Source: Amycolatopsis vastitatis
GTDB taxonomy: Bacteria > Actinomycetota > Actinomycetes > Mycobacteriales > Pseudonocardiaceae
NCBI RefSeq assembly: GCF_002234595.1
Contig: NZ_NMUL01000005.1
Span: 62,001-126,000, forward strand
DNA length: 64,000 nucleotides
Direction: 5' to 3'
Positions 35,794 to 44,493 of this stretch are shown one piece after another. How positions within the stretch are numbered: position 1 is the first letter of the stretch; the number at the start of each line of letters is the position of its first letter. A model generated the notes under the pieces. That model saw nothing but the letters and a program-made list of their open reading frames with translations. It had not been told where the DNA came from and searched no databases. The position numbers and the translations under genes are program-made.

Positions 35794-36609
35794 ATGAGAT
35801 CCACGCTGTCGAAAATCGCCGCGGTCGTCACCTCGGGCGCGCTGGCGCTGACCCTGGCCGCCTGCGGCTCGGACAGTGGTTCGACCACTCTGCGCGTCGG
35901 CACCCTGAGCGACGCCCCGCCGTCGATCTACCTGGAGAACGGCCGCTTCACCGGCTACGACAACGAGCTGCTGCGCGACATCGCCAAGCGTGAGGGCTTC
36001 GAGGTCGAGTTCGTCGGCACGGAGTTCGCCGGGCTGCTGGCCGGTGTGGCGAACGGCAAGTTCGACATCGGCAGCTCGTCGATCTCCAGCACCGAGGCCC
36101 GCAAGAAGACGGTCACCTTCTCCAACGGCTACAACACCGGATTCACCACGGTCGTGACCGCGAAGGGCGCGAACCTCAAGGCGGTCGGTTCGCTGAGCGG
36201 CAAGCGCCTCGGCGTGGTCCAGGGCTCGGTGCAGGACGAGTTCGCGGGCAAGGTCGCCGGTGCCCAGGTCGTCCGCTTCCCCGACTACAACGCGGGCTTC
36301 GCGCAGCTGAAGAACGGCACGCTCGACGGCTGGGTCGTGCCGCAGGACATCGGCCAGAAGTACCTGGACCAGAACCCGGCGGTCCCGCTGGAGCTCGGGT
36401 ACACGGTCGAGGACAAGGACACGCCGTCGGCGTTCGCCGTCGCCAAGAAGAACGCGGACCTGCTGAACAAGCTCAACGACGGCTTGGCCAAGGCCGTCGC
36501 GGACGGCACGGTCGCCCGGATCTACGGGCAGTTCTACAAGAACACGCCGTTGTCGAAGGAGCTGCAGCCCGGCGGCCAGGGGCTCCCCGTGCAGAACGCG
36601 AGCGCGTGA
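35794..36609 (+). CDS. Amino-acid ABC transporter substrate-binding lipoprotein 1
   Basis: The 271-residue precursor has the lipobox LTLAAC (Cys24 from ATG 35794), then the family 3 solute-binding fold: LRVGTLSDAPPSIYLENGRF, GYDNELLRDIAKREGFEVEF and FDIGSSSISSTEARKKTVTF. It captures an amino acid or similar solute at the outer membrane face for the permease below. An ATG four codons upstream (35782) is possible, but GGAAGAAG fits 35794 better. It is a paralogue of the next gene and differs notably in the ligand-contact region (TVVTAKGANLK, VVPQDIGQKYL). Confidence 0.92.
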   Translation: MRSTLSKIAAVVTSGALALTLAACGSDSGSTTLRVGTLSDAPPSIYLENGRFTGYDNELLRDIAKREGFEVEFVGTEFAGLLAGVANGKFDIGSSSISSTEARKKTVTFSNGYNTGFTTVVTAKGANLKAVGSLSGKRLGVVQGSVQDEFAGKVAGAQVVRFPDYNAGFAQLKNGTLDGWVVPQDIGQKYLDQNPAVPLELGYTVEDKDTPSAFAVAKKNADLLNKLNDGLAKAVADGTVARIYGQFYKNTPLSKELQPGGQGLPVQNASA

Positions 36610-36656
36610 AATCCGGCCTAAGCTGCATGGGTTCGGGTTCCGGGGTGAGGAGAGGC

Positions 36657-37439
36657 ATGAAGAAGACACTGGTCACGGCGATCGCGGCGACGCTGCTCGC
36701 GGCACTGGCAGCGTGTGGCGGCGGCTCCGACAGCGCGAGCGGGAAGACCCTGCGCGTCGGCACGCTCAGTGACTCCAAGCCGAACGCCTACCAGGAGAAC
36801 GGCACCTTCACCGGCTTCGACAACGAGCTGCTGAAGGCCATCGCGGCGAAGGAGAACCTGAAGCTCGAGTTCGTCGCGACCGACTTCTCGGCGCTGCTCG
36901 GCCAGGTCGCGAACGGCACCTTCGACATCGGCAGCTCGGCGATCTCCCAGACCGAAGCTCGCAAGAAGACGGTCGACTTCTCGGCGCCGTACAACTACCA
37001 GGCCCTCGGCATCGAGGCGAAGGAAACGGCGGGCATCACCGACGAGAACTCGTTGGCGGGCAAGCGGATCGGCGTCGTCCAGGGCACGGTGTCGGACAGC
37101 TGGCTCGGCTCGAACGCGCCGACCGCCCAGGCCGTCCGGTTCCCCAACGATGCCGCGGCCCTGAGCGCGCTGAAGACCGGCGCGGTCGACGGCGCGGTGT
37201 TCGACCAGGCCACCGCCGAGGACTACGCGAAGAACAACCCGGACGCGAAGCTCAAGGTGACGAAGGCGATCACCACGACGATTCCGCACGGGTTCGCGTT
37301 CAAGAAGGGCAACACGGAGCTGATCGGCAAGATCAACGACGGCCTGAAGAAGGTCATCGCGGACGGCACCTGGGTCAAGGTGCACGACCAGTTCGAGCCC
37401 AACGCGCCCGTGCCCGCAGAATTCAAGGCGGGGCAGTAG
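36657..37439 (+). CDS. Amino-acid ABC transporter substrate-binding lipoprotein 2
   Basis: The 260-residue precursor has the lipobox LAAC (Cys20), then LRVGTLSDSKPNAYQENGTF and FDIGSSAISQTEARKKTVDF, clearly paralogous to the previous gene. The later IGVVQGTVSDSWLGS and FDQATAEDYAKN differ, so the ligand may be different. ATG at 36657 follows GAGGAGAGGC. It is 47 bases after the first binding-protein gene and 59 bases before the permease, in a single operon. Confidence 0.92.
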   Translation: MKKTLVTAIAATLLAALAACGGGSDSASGKTLRVGTLSDSKPNAYQENGTFTGFDNELLKAIAAKENLKLEFVATDFSALLGQVANGTFDIGSSAISQTEARKKTVDFSAPYNYQALGIEAKETAGITDENSLAGKRIGVVQGTVSDSWLGSNAPTAQAVRFPNDAAALSALKTGAVDGAVFDQATAEDYAKNNPDAKLKVTKAITTTIPHGFAFKKGNTELIGKINDGLKKVIADGTWVKVHDQFEPNAPVPAEFKAGQ

Positions 37440-37498
37440 TCCACATGAAAAACGCAGTAGCGCGAAGCGTTTCCGTTGAGGGCGGCGGTGGGTGACGG

Positions 37499-38260
37499 GT
37501 GGGACAGTTTTTCGACACCTTCCTCAACTGGGAGTACATCTGGCAGGTCTTCCCCGACCTGCTGAAGACCGGCCTGCTCAACACGTTGATCCTGGCGGTC
37601 ACGTCCGCGCTCATCGGCACCGTGCTCGGCATGGTGCTGGCGGTGATGGGCCTGTCGACCAAGATCTGGCTGCGCTGGCCGGCGCGGGTGTACACCGACA
37701 TCTTCCGCGGGCTGCCGGCGATCCTGACGATCCTCGTGATCGGCCAGGGCCTCGGCACCCTCGCGCGGGACGTCGTCGGCACCAACCCGTACCCGCTGGG
37801 CATCCTGGCGCTGAGCCTGATCGCGGCCGCCTACATCGGCGAGATCTTCCGGTCCGGCATCCAGAGTGTCGACAAAGGACAGCTGGAGGCCAGCCGTGCG
37901 CTGGGGATGAGCTACGGCAAGGCGATGCTGCTGGTGATCATCCCGCAAGGCGTGCGGCGGGTGCTGCCGGCGCTGGTGAACCAGTTCATCTCGCTGATCA
38001 AGGACTCCAGCCTGGTGTACTTCCTTGGCCTGCTGTCCGAGCAGCGTGAGCTGTTCCGCATCGGGCAGGACCTCGCGGCCAACACGGGCAACCTCTCGCC
38101 GCTGGTGGCCGCCGGGTTCGTCTACCTGGTGATCACGGTGCCGCTGACGCACCTGGTGAACTACATCGACAAGAAGCTCCGGACCGGCCGCAAGGTGCGC
38201 GTCGACGACCCGGGCGAGGACGAGCTGGACCTGGTGGCCGGCGGGAAGGTCGGCGCGTGA
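37499..38260 (+). CDS. Amino-acid ABC transporter permease (HisM/GlnP type)
   Basis: The 253-residue membrane protein starts at a GTG at 37499 (MGQFFDTFLNWEYIWQVFPD). It has about five membrane helices and the cytoplasmic EAA loop EASRALGMSYGKAMLLVIIP that docks on the ATPase. As in polar amino acid importers, one permease can form a homodimer. A small hairpin (AAAACGC/GCGTTT, 37446-37472) precedes it and might separate it from the abundant binding-protein transcripts. The start of the ATPase overlaps its stop by four bases. Confidence 0.93.
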   Translation: MGQFFDTFLNWEYIWQVFPDLLKTGLLNTLILAVTSALIGTVLGMVLAVMGLSTKIWLRWPARVYTDIFRGLPAILTILVIGQGLGTLARDVVGTNPYPLGILALSLIAAAYIGEIFRSGIQSVDKGQLEASRALGMSYGKAMLLVIIPQGVRRVLPALVNQFISLIKDSSLVYFLGLLSEQRELFRIGQDLAANTGNLSPLVAAGFVYLVITVPLTHLVNYIDKKLRTGRKVRVDDPGEDELDLVAGGKVGA

Positions 38261-38997
38261 CGACAGCGGTGCGTTCGTCCAGTGTGGAACTGCGGGACAT
38301 CCACGTCAGCTTCGGCACGCTGGAGGTCCTGCGCGGCGTGGACCTCCGCGTGGCGAGCGGCAGGACGACGTGCGTGATCGGCCCGTCCGGCTCGGGCAAG
38401 TCGACGTTGCTCCGGTGCGTGAACCGCCTGCAGGAACCGGATTCCGGCGACCTCCTCCTCGACGGCGAGTCCGTGATCCGGTCCGACCCGGACGCCCTGC
38501 GCCAGCGGGTGGGCATGGTGTTCCAGCACTTCAACCTGTTCGGGCACCGGAGTGTGCTGGACAACATCGTGCTGCCGCTGCGCAGCGTGAAGAAGCTGGG
38601 CAAGGAGGAAGCGGCGGAGATCGCCCGGGCCCGCCTCGCCGAGGTGGGCCTCGCGGACAAGGCGCCCTACCGCCCGAGCGCGTTGTCCGGTGGTCAGCAG
38701 CAGCGCGTGGCCATCGCTCGGGCGCTGGCGATGGATCCTGAAGTGATGCTGTTCGATGAGGCCACCAGCGCACTCGACCCCGAGCTGGTCAAAGGGGTGC
38801 TGAACCTGATGGCGGGCCTGGCCGAACGCGGCCTGACGCTGATCGTGGTGACGCACGAGATGGGCTTCGCCCGCAGCGTGGCCGACGAAGTGGCGTTCAT
38901 GGACGCCGGGCGCATCGTCGAGCAGGGGCCACCCGCGCGGATCTTCGACGAGCCTCAGAGCCCGCGCTTGCAGCGGTTCCTGTCGCAGGTGCTCTGA
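38257..38997 (+). CDS. Amino-acid ABC transporter ATP-binding protein (GlnQ type)
   Basis: The 246-residue protein has Walker A GPSGSGKST, Q-loop VGMVFQHFNLFGH, signature LSGGQQQRVAIARAL, Walker B VMLFDEATSALD and switch histidine VVTHEMGFA. This is the GlnQ/HisP class that powers polar amino acid import. The GTG at 38257 overlaps the permease TGA. It is the last gene of the four-gene importer operon. Confidence 0.95.
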   Translation: MTTAVRSSSVELRDIHVSFGTLEVLRGVDLRVASGRTTCVIGPSGSGKSTLLRCVNRLQEPDSGDLLLDGESVIRSDPDALRQRVGMVFQHFNLFGHRSVLDNIVLPLRSVKKLGKEEAAEIARARLAEVGLADKAPYRPSALSGGQQQRVAIARALAMDPEVMLFDEATSALDPELVKGVLNLMAGLAERGLTLIVVTHEMGFARSVADEVAFMDAGRIVEQGPPARIFDEPQSPRLQRFLSQVL

Positions 38998-39039
38998 AAC
39001 CGGGCGCTTCGCCGCCGTGCCCGCGGGTAGCCTGCGGGC

Positions 39040-39921
39040 ATGGCGAGGATTGCGCGGCTGACGTACTACCCGGTCAAGGGCTGCGCCGGCGTCGAAGTGC
39101 CGGTCGCCGAGGTCACCCCGGCCGGGCTGGCGCACGACCGCGTCTTCCAGGTCGTCGCACCCGACGGTGACTTCCGCAGCCAGCGTCGTCACCCGGTCCT
39201 GGCCGCGGTCCGGCCGATCCTACGAGACGGCCTGCTCACGCTGTCCGCACCCGGCCGGGGAGACCTTGTCATCGACGTCCGGGTGGACGGCCCGCGGCAC
39301 CCGGCCTCGACGTTCTCCTGGCAGGGTGAAGGCGTCCACCAGGGAGAGGACGCGTCCGAGTGGTTCTCGGACCTGCTGCGAGTGCCGTCCGCACTGGTCG
39401 GTGTCGCCCCGGACCACCAGCGTGTCACCAGCGGCCAAACCCCGGGTACGGCCGCGTTCGCCGACGGCCACGCGCTCCTCGTCGCCTCCGAGTCCTCTTT
39501 GGACGGACTGAACGCCCGTATCCTTGAACGTGGCGGGGAACCCGTCCCGATGGACCGCTTCCGCCCCAACATCGTCGTCTCCGGCTGGCTCGGACCCCAT
39601 CAGGAGGACGAAGTTCTCGAAATGGACGCCGGCACCGCGAAGTTCGGGTACGCGAAGCAATGCGTCCGCTGCACGGTCCCGATGGTCGACCAGGAGACCG
39701 GGGCCAAGGCAGGCCCGGAACCGATCCGTACCCTCGCGACCTACCGCCGTCACCCGGATGGGGGCGTCACCTTCGGTATGAAGGCCGCCGTGCTCCGGGT
39801 GGGTCAGGTCGCGGTCGGCGACGAGGTGATCGTGCACTCCTGGGCCGGTCCCAGCCCGAGCACGGCCGCCGCCGAGCCGCCGTTGACCGCGACCGCGAGA
39901 CGTCCCGCCGAATCCGTGTAG
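39040..39921 (+). CDS. MOSC domain protein
   Basis: The 293-residue protein has an N-terminal beta-barrel MOSC_N domain (IARLTYYPVKGCAGVEVP; LAHDRVFQVVAPDGDFRSQR) and the MOSC domain with RFRPNIVVSGW, the conserved cysteine pair in AKQCVRCTVP and VTFGMKAAVLRVG. Relatives bind molybdenum cofactor sulphur, as in mARC/YcbX, and reduce N-hydroxylated compounds or transfer sulphur. The 3' end overlaps the convergent SAM hydrolase gene by 118 bases, covering a low-complexity C-terminal tail (PSPSTAAAEPPLT). Confidence 0.92.
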   Translation: MARIARLTYYPVKGCAGVEVPVAEVTPAGLAHDRVFQVVAPDGDFRSQRRHPVLAAVRPILRDGLLTLSAPGRGDLVIDVRVDGPRHPASTFSWQGEGVHQGEDASEWFSDLLRVPSALVGVAPDHQRVTSGQTPGTAAFADGHALLVASESSLDGLNARILERGGEPVPMDRFRPNIVVSGWLGPHQEDEVLEMDAGTAKFGYAKQCVRCTVPMVDQETGAKAGPEPIRTLATYRRHPDGGVTFGMKAAVLRVGQVAVGDEVIVHSWAGPSPSTAAAEPPLTATARRPAESV

Positions 39922-40610
39922 AGCACGCTGGCCCCCGCGGGCACGTCGGCGAACGTCCGCCCGATCACCGTCGTCACGGCCACCCGTTCGCTGTGCACCG
40001 ATACCGCGCCGGACAGGCCCGACAGCTCCAGGTCCGCCGGGGTCGCGGCGAGTTGGACGTTGCCGAAGTGGTCGACTGTCAGTACCTCCGACACCAGCTT
40101 GCCGGGGAACGCCGCCACGAATGGCTCCGGCATCGCGACCAGGTCGTCGACCGGGCCGCCGAAGTCGGCCGGTGCCACCCCCAGCGCGAGGTGCGCGGCC
40201 GCGGGCGCGAAGACGTCCCGGCCGTGGAACGTCGCCGACGTCGTCGGCAGCCGCAGTGACGGCTCCGCCAGCTCGTACGCCTCCCGGAGCCCGCCCAGCG
40301 CCTGCGCGGCCGGCAGCAGGAGGCCGTTGTCCGGCCCGACCAGCAGCCCGCCCTCGGCGACGACGACCACGCCGAGCCTGCTCGTGCCGACACCCGGGTC
40401 GACGACGGCGACGTGCACCGCCTCCGGCAGGAAGGGGACCGTCTGGGCCAGCGCCATCGCGCCGTGCCGGATGTCCTGAGGGGGGACTTCGTGGGTCACG
40501 TCGATCACCCGCACGGCGGGTGCGAGCCGCGCGATCACGCCGTGGCAGGCCGCCACGAAGCCGTCGCGCAGGCCGTAGTCGGTGGTCACCGAGATCCAGT
40601 CGTACGCCAT
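39804..40610 (-). CDS. SAM hydroxide adenosyltransferase / SAM hydrolase (DUF62)
   Basis: The 268-residue protein has VTTDYGLRDGFVAACHGVI, IDVTHEVPPQDIRHGAMALA, HVAVVDPGVGTSRLGVVVV and LVGPDNGLLLPAA, the DUF62 duplicated-domain signature of enzymes that split SAM to adenosine and methionine and are related to fluorinase. The FHGRDVFAPAAAHLA stretch is also typical. Start ATG 40610 (MAYDWISV), with an alternative at 40625. The last 118 bases are antisense to the MOSC gene. It is divergent from purC, 47 bases apart. Confidence 0.93.
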   Translation of the reverse strand: MAYDWISVTTDYGLRDGFVAACHGVIARLAPAVRVIDVTHEVPPQDIRHGAMALAQTVPFLPEAVHVAVVDPGVGTSRLGVVVVAEGGLLVGPDNGLLLPAAQALGGLREAYELAEPSLRLPTTSATFHGRDVFAPAAAHLALGVAPADFGGPVDDLVAMPEPFVAAFPGKLVSEVLTVDHFGNVQLAATPADLELSGLSGAVSVHSERVAVTTVIGRTFADVPAGASVLYTDSAGRLAVAVNGGSAAAVLGLGPAQECTITSSPTAT

Positions 40611-40657
40611 GCCAGCATCATCCATGGTGGCGGAGGGTGCGCGTTAGGGTTCGGTGC

Positions 40658-41662
40658 GTGACACCCCTCCCCACACGCCGGAGGCTCGCTTCCGGCAAGG
40701 TCCGTGACCTGTACGAAGTGGGCGACGACCACCTGCTGATCGTCGCCTCCGACCGTATTTCGGCCTTCGAGCGCGTCTTCCCCACCCCCGTCCCCGACAA
40801 GGGCCGGGTGCTCACCGCGATGAGCGCGTTCTGGTTCGGCGAGCTCGCCGACGTCCTGCCGAACCACCTGGTGGTCTGCGACGGGCCGCTCGTGCCCGAC
40901 GCCGTCCGCGGCCGGGCGCTGCTGGTCGAGCGGCTCGACATGCTGCCGGTGGAGGCGATCGTCCGCGGCTACCTCACCGGCCGCGGGTACGCGGACTACC
41001 GCGGGTACGGCGAGGTGTGCGGGCTGGCGCTGCCGCCCGGGCTGGCCGAGTCGGCCCGGCTGCCCGAGCCGATCTTCACGCCGTCCACCAAGGCGCGGCC
41101 CGGTGACAAGGACGAGAACATCGACTTCGACACGTGCGTGTCGGTGCTCGGCCGCGCGCTCGCCGAGGAGGTCCGGGAGGCGTCGCTGGAGCTGTACCGC
41201 CGGGGTGCCGCGCGGGCCGCGGAGCAGGGCCTGCTGCTGGCCGACACGAAGTTCGAGTTCGGCACCGACTCCCGGGGCAGGCTCGTGCTCGCGGACGAGC
41301 TGCTGACGCCGGATTCGGCGCGCTACTGGCTCGCCGACGGCCACGAGCCCGGCCTTCCGCAGCCGTCGTTCGACAAGCAGCACGTGCGTGACTGGCTGGT
41401 CGACCCGGCGTCCGGCTGGGACTGCGTGTCGCCACTGCCGCCGTTGCCACCCGAAGTGGTGACGGCCACCCGCGACCGGTACATCGAGGCGTACCACCGC
41501 ATCACCGGGCTTTCGCTGGCAGACTGGCCTCGTGATCCTGCTGATCTGCGGCAGCCTGCGAGCAGGCTCGGGCAATGCGGCGGTGCTGGGGACCGTCGCG
41601 ACCCTCACCGCGAGCAAGACGTACACCGGCCTTGCCGACCTGCCACACTTCAACCCCGATGA
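40658..41662 (+). CDS. purC: SAICAR synthetase with a C-terminal run-on
   Basis: PurC joins aspartate to CAIR with ATP to form SAICAR. The 334-residue protein from a GTG at 40658 shows SGKVRDLYEVGDDHLLIVAS, DRISAFERVFPTPVPDKG, TPSTKARPGDKDENID, LLLADTKFEFG and the C-terminal YIEAYHRITGLSLADWP where the family normally ends. Here the frame continues about 43 codons (RDPADLRQPASRLGQ onward) through the start of the next gene because no stop follows the normal end. The extension is probably non-functional but is translated unless it is removed. Confidence 0.95.
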   Translation: MTPLPTRRRLASGKVRDLYEVGDDHLLIVASDRISAFERVFPTPVPDKGRVLTAMSAFWFGELADVLPNHLVVCDGPLVPDAVRGRALLVERLDMLPVEAIVRGYLTGRGYADYRGYGEVCGLALPPGLAESARLPEPIFTPSTKARPGDKDENIDFDTCVSVLGRALAEEVREASLELYRRGAARAAEQGLLLADTKFEFGTDSRGRLVLADELLTPDSARYWLADGHEPGLPQPSFDKQHVRDWLVDPASGWDCVSPLPPLPPEVVTATRDRYIEAYHRITGLSLADWPRDPADLRQPASRLGQCGGAGDRRDPHREQDVHRPCRPATLQPR

Positions 41663-42047
41663 CGACCGCGACCCCCTGGACCCCGCCGTCGCCTCGCTGC
41701 GGGCGGCGATCAAGGAAGCCGACGCGGTCTTGATCTGCACGCCCGAGTACGCGGGCGGGCTGCCGGGCTCGTTCAAGAACCTCCTCGACTGGACGGTCGG
41801 CGGCGGCGAGATGTACGGCAAGCCGGTGGCGTGGATCAACGCGTCGTCGGTCGCGGCCCCGACCGGCGGCCGGGACGCGCACGACTCGCTGCGCAAGGTG
41901 CTGACGTACGCGGGCGCGAAGATCGTCGAGGAGGCGTGCGTGCGGATCCCGGTCGCGCGGGCGGACGTCGCCGGCGGCCAGGTCGCCGACCCCGACCTTC
42001 GCGGCCGGATCGCGGTGGCTGTGAAGCGCCTACGCGAAGGTATCTGA
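41532..42047 (+). CDS. NAD(P)H-dependent FMN reductase
   Basis: The 171-residue flavodoxin-fold protein (ILLICGSLRAGSGNAAVL) has ADAVLICTPEYAGGLPGSFK and LLDWTVGGGEMYGKPVAWIN, the NADPH-dependent FMN reductase pattern with the flavin-phosphate loop at the N-terminus. It supplies reduced flavin or reduces small oxidants. It begins at a GTG at 41532 inside the 3' end of purC, which overlaps it by 131 bases in another frame, implying translational coupling to purC. Confidence 0.9.
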   Translation: MILLICGSLRAGSGNAAVLGTVATLTASKTYTGLADLPHFNPDDDRDPLDPAVASLRAAIKEADAVLICTPEYAGGLPGSFKNLLDWTVGGGEMYGKPVAWINASSVAAPTGGRDAHDSLRKVLTYAGAKIVEEACVRIPVARADVAGGQVADPDLRGRIAVAVKRLREGI

Positions 42048-42104
42048 CCTCTTCCGGCAACGGTCGCCTGCCCGTTCTGCGCAGTTCACGACGACGTCAG
42101 GCGC

Positions 42105-42818
42105 GTGCGTCCCAATGGTGGCGTGGACGCTCACTTGCTGGTTTCGCTGTCGGGAATCACCCCGCGCACGCTGCACCGGTGCGCCGACCTCGCGGCCGAG
42201 CTCGACCGCCGCAAGGTGCCGCTCTCGGTGCTGTACGCCGCCCGCACCGGCGAAGGGCCGGTGACGGAGTGGGTGCGCACCCGCGCCCGCGGCGGTGATT
42301 CCGTGCTGCTGCACGGGTACGACCACACCGTCACGCCCACGCACCGCACGGTCTACCTGGGCAAGAAGGCGGAATTCGCGACACTGCCGGCGCACGAGGC
42401 CCGGCTGCGGCTGATCGCGGCGAAGGCGGCGCTGGACAACGCGAGCCTGACCGTCGACGGCTTCGCGCCGCCGCGGTGGGTCGCGTCCCAGGGCACGCTG
42501 CAGGCGCTGGCCGAGCACGGTTTCCGGCTGTGCGCGGACCTCGGCGCGGTGCGGGACCTCGTCACCGGCGAGGTGCGCCGCGCCCGCGTGAGTGAGTTCA
42601 CCAGCCAGTCGCACCGCACGGAGACGGTGCGCTGCTTCACGCTGGTGCTGGCGGCCGCGCGCGCGGCTCGCCGGGGCGGGCTGGTCCGGCTGGGGGCGGA
42701 TGCCACGGACCTCACCCGCCCCGGCCTCCGCCAGGCGTTGCTCGACGCCGTCGACGTCGCGCTGGAGAACCGCGCTTACGGCGCCACCTACGGCTCGCTG
42801 CGCGCCGTGACGGCCTAG
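42105..42818 (+). CDS. DUF2334 protein, deacetylase-like
   Basis: The 237-residue protein has HLLVSLSGITPRTLHRCADL, VLLHGYDHTVTP (a candidate metal-site H-G-x-D-H) and GFAPPRWVASQGTLQALAEH, the pattern of DUF2334 proteins related to polysaccharide deacetylases. A carbohydrate or polyamide hydrolase is possible; the substrate is unknown. Start is taken as GTG 42105, with GTG 42123 an alternative. Its stop overlaps the convergent MBL gene stop by four bases. Confidence 0.8.
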   Translation: MRPNGGVDAHLLVSLSGITPRTLHRCADLAAELDRRKVPLSVLYAARTGEGPVTEWVRTRARGGDSVLLHGYDHTVTPTHRTVYLGKKAEFATLPAHEARLRLIAAKAALDNASLTVDGFAPPRWVASQGTLQALAEHGFRLCADLGAVRDLVTGEVRRARVSEFTSQSHRTETVRCFTLVLAAARAARRGGLVRLGADATDLTRPGLRQALLDAVDVALENRAYGATYGSLRAVTA

Positions 42819-43450
42819 AACTTCGCCGGTTCGGCCCGCTCCAGCACCTTGAGCTCGGTGCCTTCGGGCGCGAGGTTGCCGAACAGGCCGTAGTGCATGG
42901 CCGGGTTGGCGAGCACGGCTTCGTGGATCGGCACGGCGACCCGCGGCGCGACCGCCCGCAGGTAGTCCACGGCCTCCCCGGCCTTGAGCCAGGGCGCCCC
43001 GGTGGGCAGGCCGAGCACGTCGATCTTCTGCTCGGGCACGAAGAACGAGTCGCCGGGGTGGAAGAAGGCGCCGTCGTCGAAGACGTAGCCGATGTTCGGG
43101 ATGACCGGGATGTCGGCGTGGATCACGGCGTGCTCCCCGCCGACGGCCTTGATCGAGGTGTCCCCGACGGCGAAGGCGTCCCCGACGTTCGCGACGTCGA
43201 ACGGCAGGCCCAGCTTCTCGATCTCCGGCGCCGAACCGGGGTCGGCGATCAGCTTGGCGCCGGGGTTGGCTTCGAGGACCTTCGGCAGCCGCTCGACGTC
43301 CAGGTGGTCGAAGTGCTGGTGCGTGATCAGCACGGCCGACAGCTCGCGTTCACCCTCGAAGCCGGTGGAGAACACGCCGGGGTCGATCAGGATCCGTTCG
43401 GAGCCGGTCTCCAGCAGCACGCAGGCGTGTCCGAAATGGACGATACGCAT
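42815..43450 (-). CDS. Metallo-beta-lactamase-fold hydrolase
   Basis: The 211-residue protein starts MRIVHFGHACVLLETGSERI and carries THQHFDHLD (the HxHxDH metal motif), GEHAVIHADIP and FFHPGDSFF, the UlaG/YtkL-type MBL pattern (beta-lactamase superfamily domain 2). It is probably a cytoplasmic zinc hydrolase of a phosphodiester or lactone. The ATG at 43450 follows GAAGGAGAACC. It is 44 bases downstream of the ArsR-like regulator gene and may be cotranscribed. Confidence 0.9.
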   Translation of the reverse strand: MRIVHFGHACVLLETGSERILIDPGVFSTGFEGERELSAVLITHQHFDHLDVERLPKVLEANPGAKLIADPGSAPEIEKLGLPFDVANVGDAFAVGDTSIKAVGGEHAVIHADIPVIPNIGYVFDDGAFFHPGDSFFVPEQKIDVLGLPTGAPWLKAGEAVDYLRAVAPRVAVPIHEAVLANPAMHYGLFGNLAPEGTELKVLERAEPAKF

Positions 43451-43494
43451 CGATGGTTCTCCTTCACGGGTAGGCGCTTCCAGCCTAGTCCCGC

Positions 43495-44439
43495 TCAGAG
43501 CTTCCCGGTGAGCAAAGCGTCGCCCAGGCCGGTCCGCCGGTACAGCACCCGGTGTCCTCGACGCTCCGAGGCGAGCAATCCGGCGCCGCGCAAGGCCGTG
43601 AGGTGCGCCGAAACCGTCGCCGGGGCCAAACCGTGCCGCCGGGCCAGGTCGCTCGTCGCCGCGGGAGCGTCGAGTACGGTCAGCAGCAGGGCCCGCGTCC
43701 GGCCGAGGATTTCGGCGAGTGGCTCCGGGGGCACCGCGGACGACGTCCACAGCGAAGCCACGCCCCGAGCCGGGTAGAGCAGGGAGATCTGCCACGGCGG
43801 CACCGTCACGACGCCGACGTTCGGCCACGCGAAGACCGCCGGGATCAGCAGCAATCCGCGCGAGTCGATCGAAAGGCGTTCCCTGGACCGGATGTCGACC
43901 AGCACCGACGTCCCCGAAAGCCGGACCCGCGGGTTTAGCCCGGCCAGCATCGACGCGAGGCCACCCGAACCCAGCTGCCGCGTCCGGTACGCGATGTCCG
44001 CCGCGAGCAGCTCGCGCAGGCGAGGCCATTCCGGTGCCAGCAGGGCCTGCCACACCTGCTCGAGCTGCCCGGCGAGGAGGTCGCGCGCGGTCGCCGGGTC
44101 GGCGGGCAGGCCGGACAGGTCCGCGTCCACCATGCCCAGCTCCAACGCGACCTGCGCGGCCGGCGTCGCGCGGACCACCCGCAGCTGCGCTTCGGCCGTC
44201 GTCTCCGGGCCGTCGGGCGGTGGGCTCAGGAACTCGGTGATGTAGTGCCGCGCGCTCAGCACCGCGGCCAGCTCGGGAACGTCGGGGACGGCCACGCCGG
44301 ACGCCCACGGCAGGGTCGCCGGGTGCCCGCGGACGCCCAGCAGCGTCTGGACGGCGCCCAGCACCTCTTCCAGGGGCGAGATCGCGAAGCGGACGCGTTG
44401 CGCGCCGGCCGCGGTGAGGACCAGCTCGATCATCGACAT
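43495..44439 (-). CDS. ArsR-type winged-helix regulator with DUF5937-like domain
   Basis: The 314-residue protein has a long N-terminal domain (MIELVLTAAGAQRVRFAISP) and a C-terminal winged helix (LDAPAATSDLARRHGLAPAT, then VSAHLTALRGAGLLASERRG and HRVLYRRTGLGDALL) as in ArsR-like two-domain regulators of actinobacteria. It probably represses the divergent MFS gene 54 bases away. Start ATG 44439 or 44433. Confidence 0.9.
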   Translation of the reverse strand: MSMIELVLTAAGAQRVRFAISPLEEVLGAVQTLLGVRGHPATLPWASGVAVPDVPELAAVLSARHYITEFLSPPPDGPETTAEAQLRVVRATPAAQVALELGMVDADLSGLPADPATARDLLAGQLEQVWQALLAPEWPRLRELLAADIAYRTRQLGSGGLASMLAGLNPRVRLSGTSVLVDIRSRERLSIDSRGLLLIPAVFAWPNVGVVTVPPWQISLLYPARGVASLWTSSAVPPEPLAEILGRTRALLLTVLDAPAATSDLARRHGLAPATVSAHLTALRGAGLLASERRGHRVLYRRTGLGDALLTGKL

Positions 44440-44493
44440 TCGCTCCTCTCCGAATCAGTGTGCCGCACGCCGCCGCCGAGCCAGCGTGTGCGC

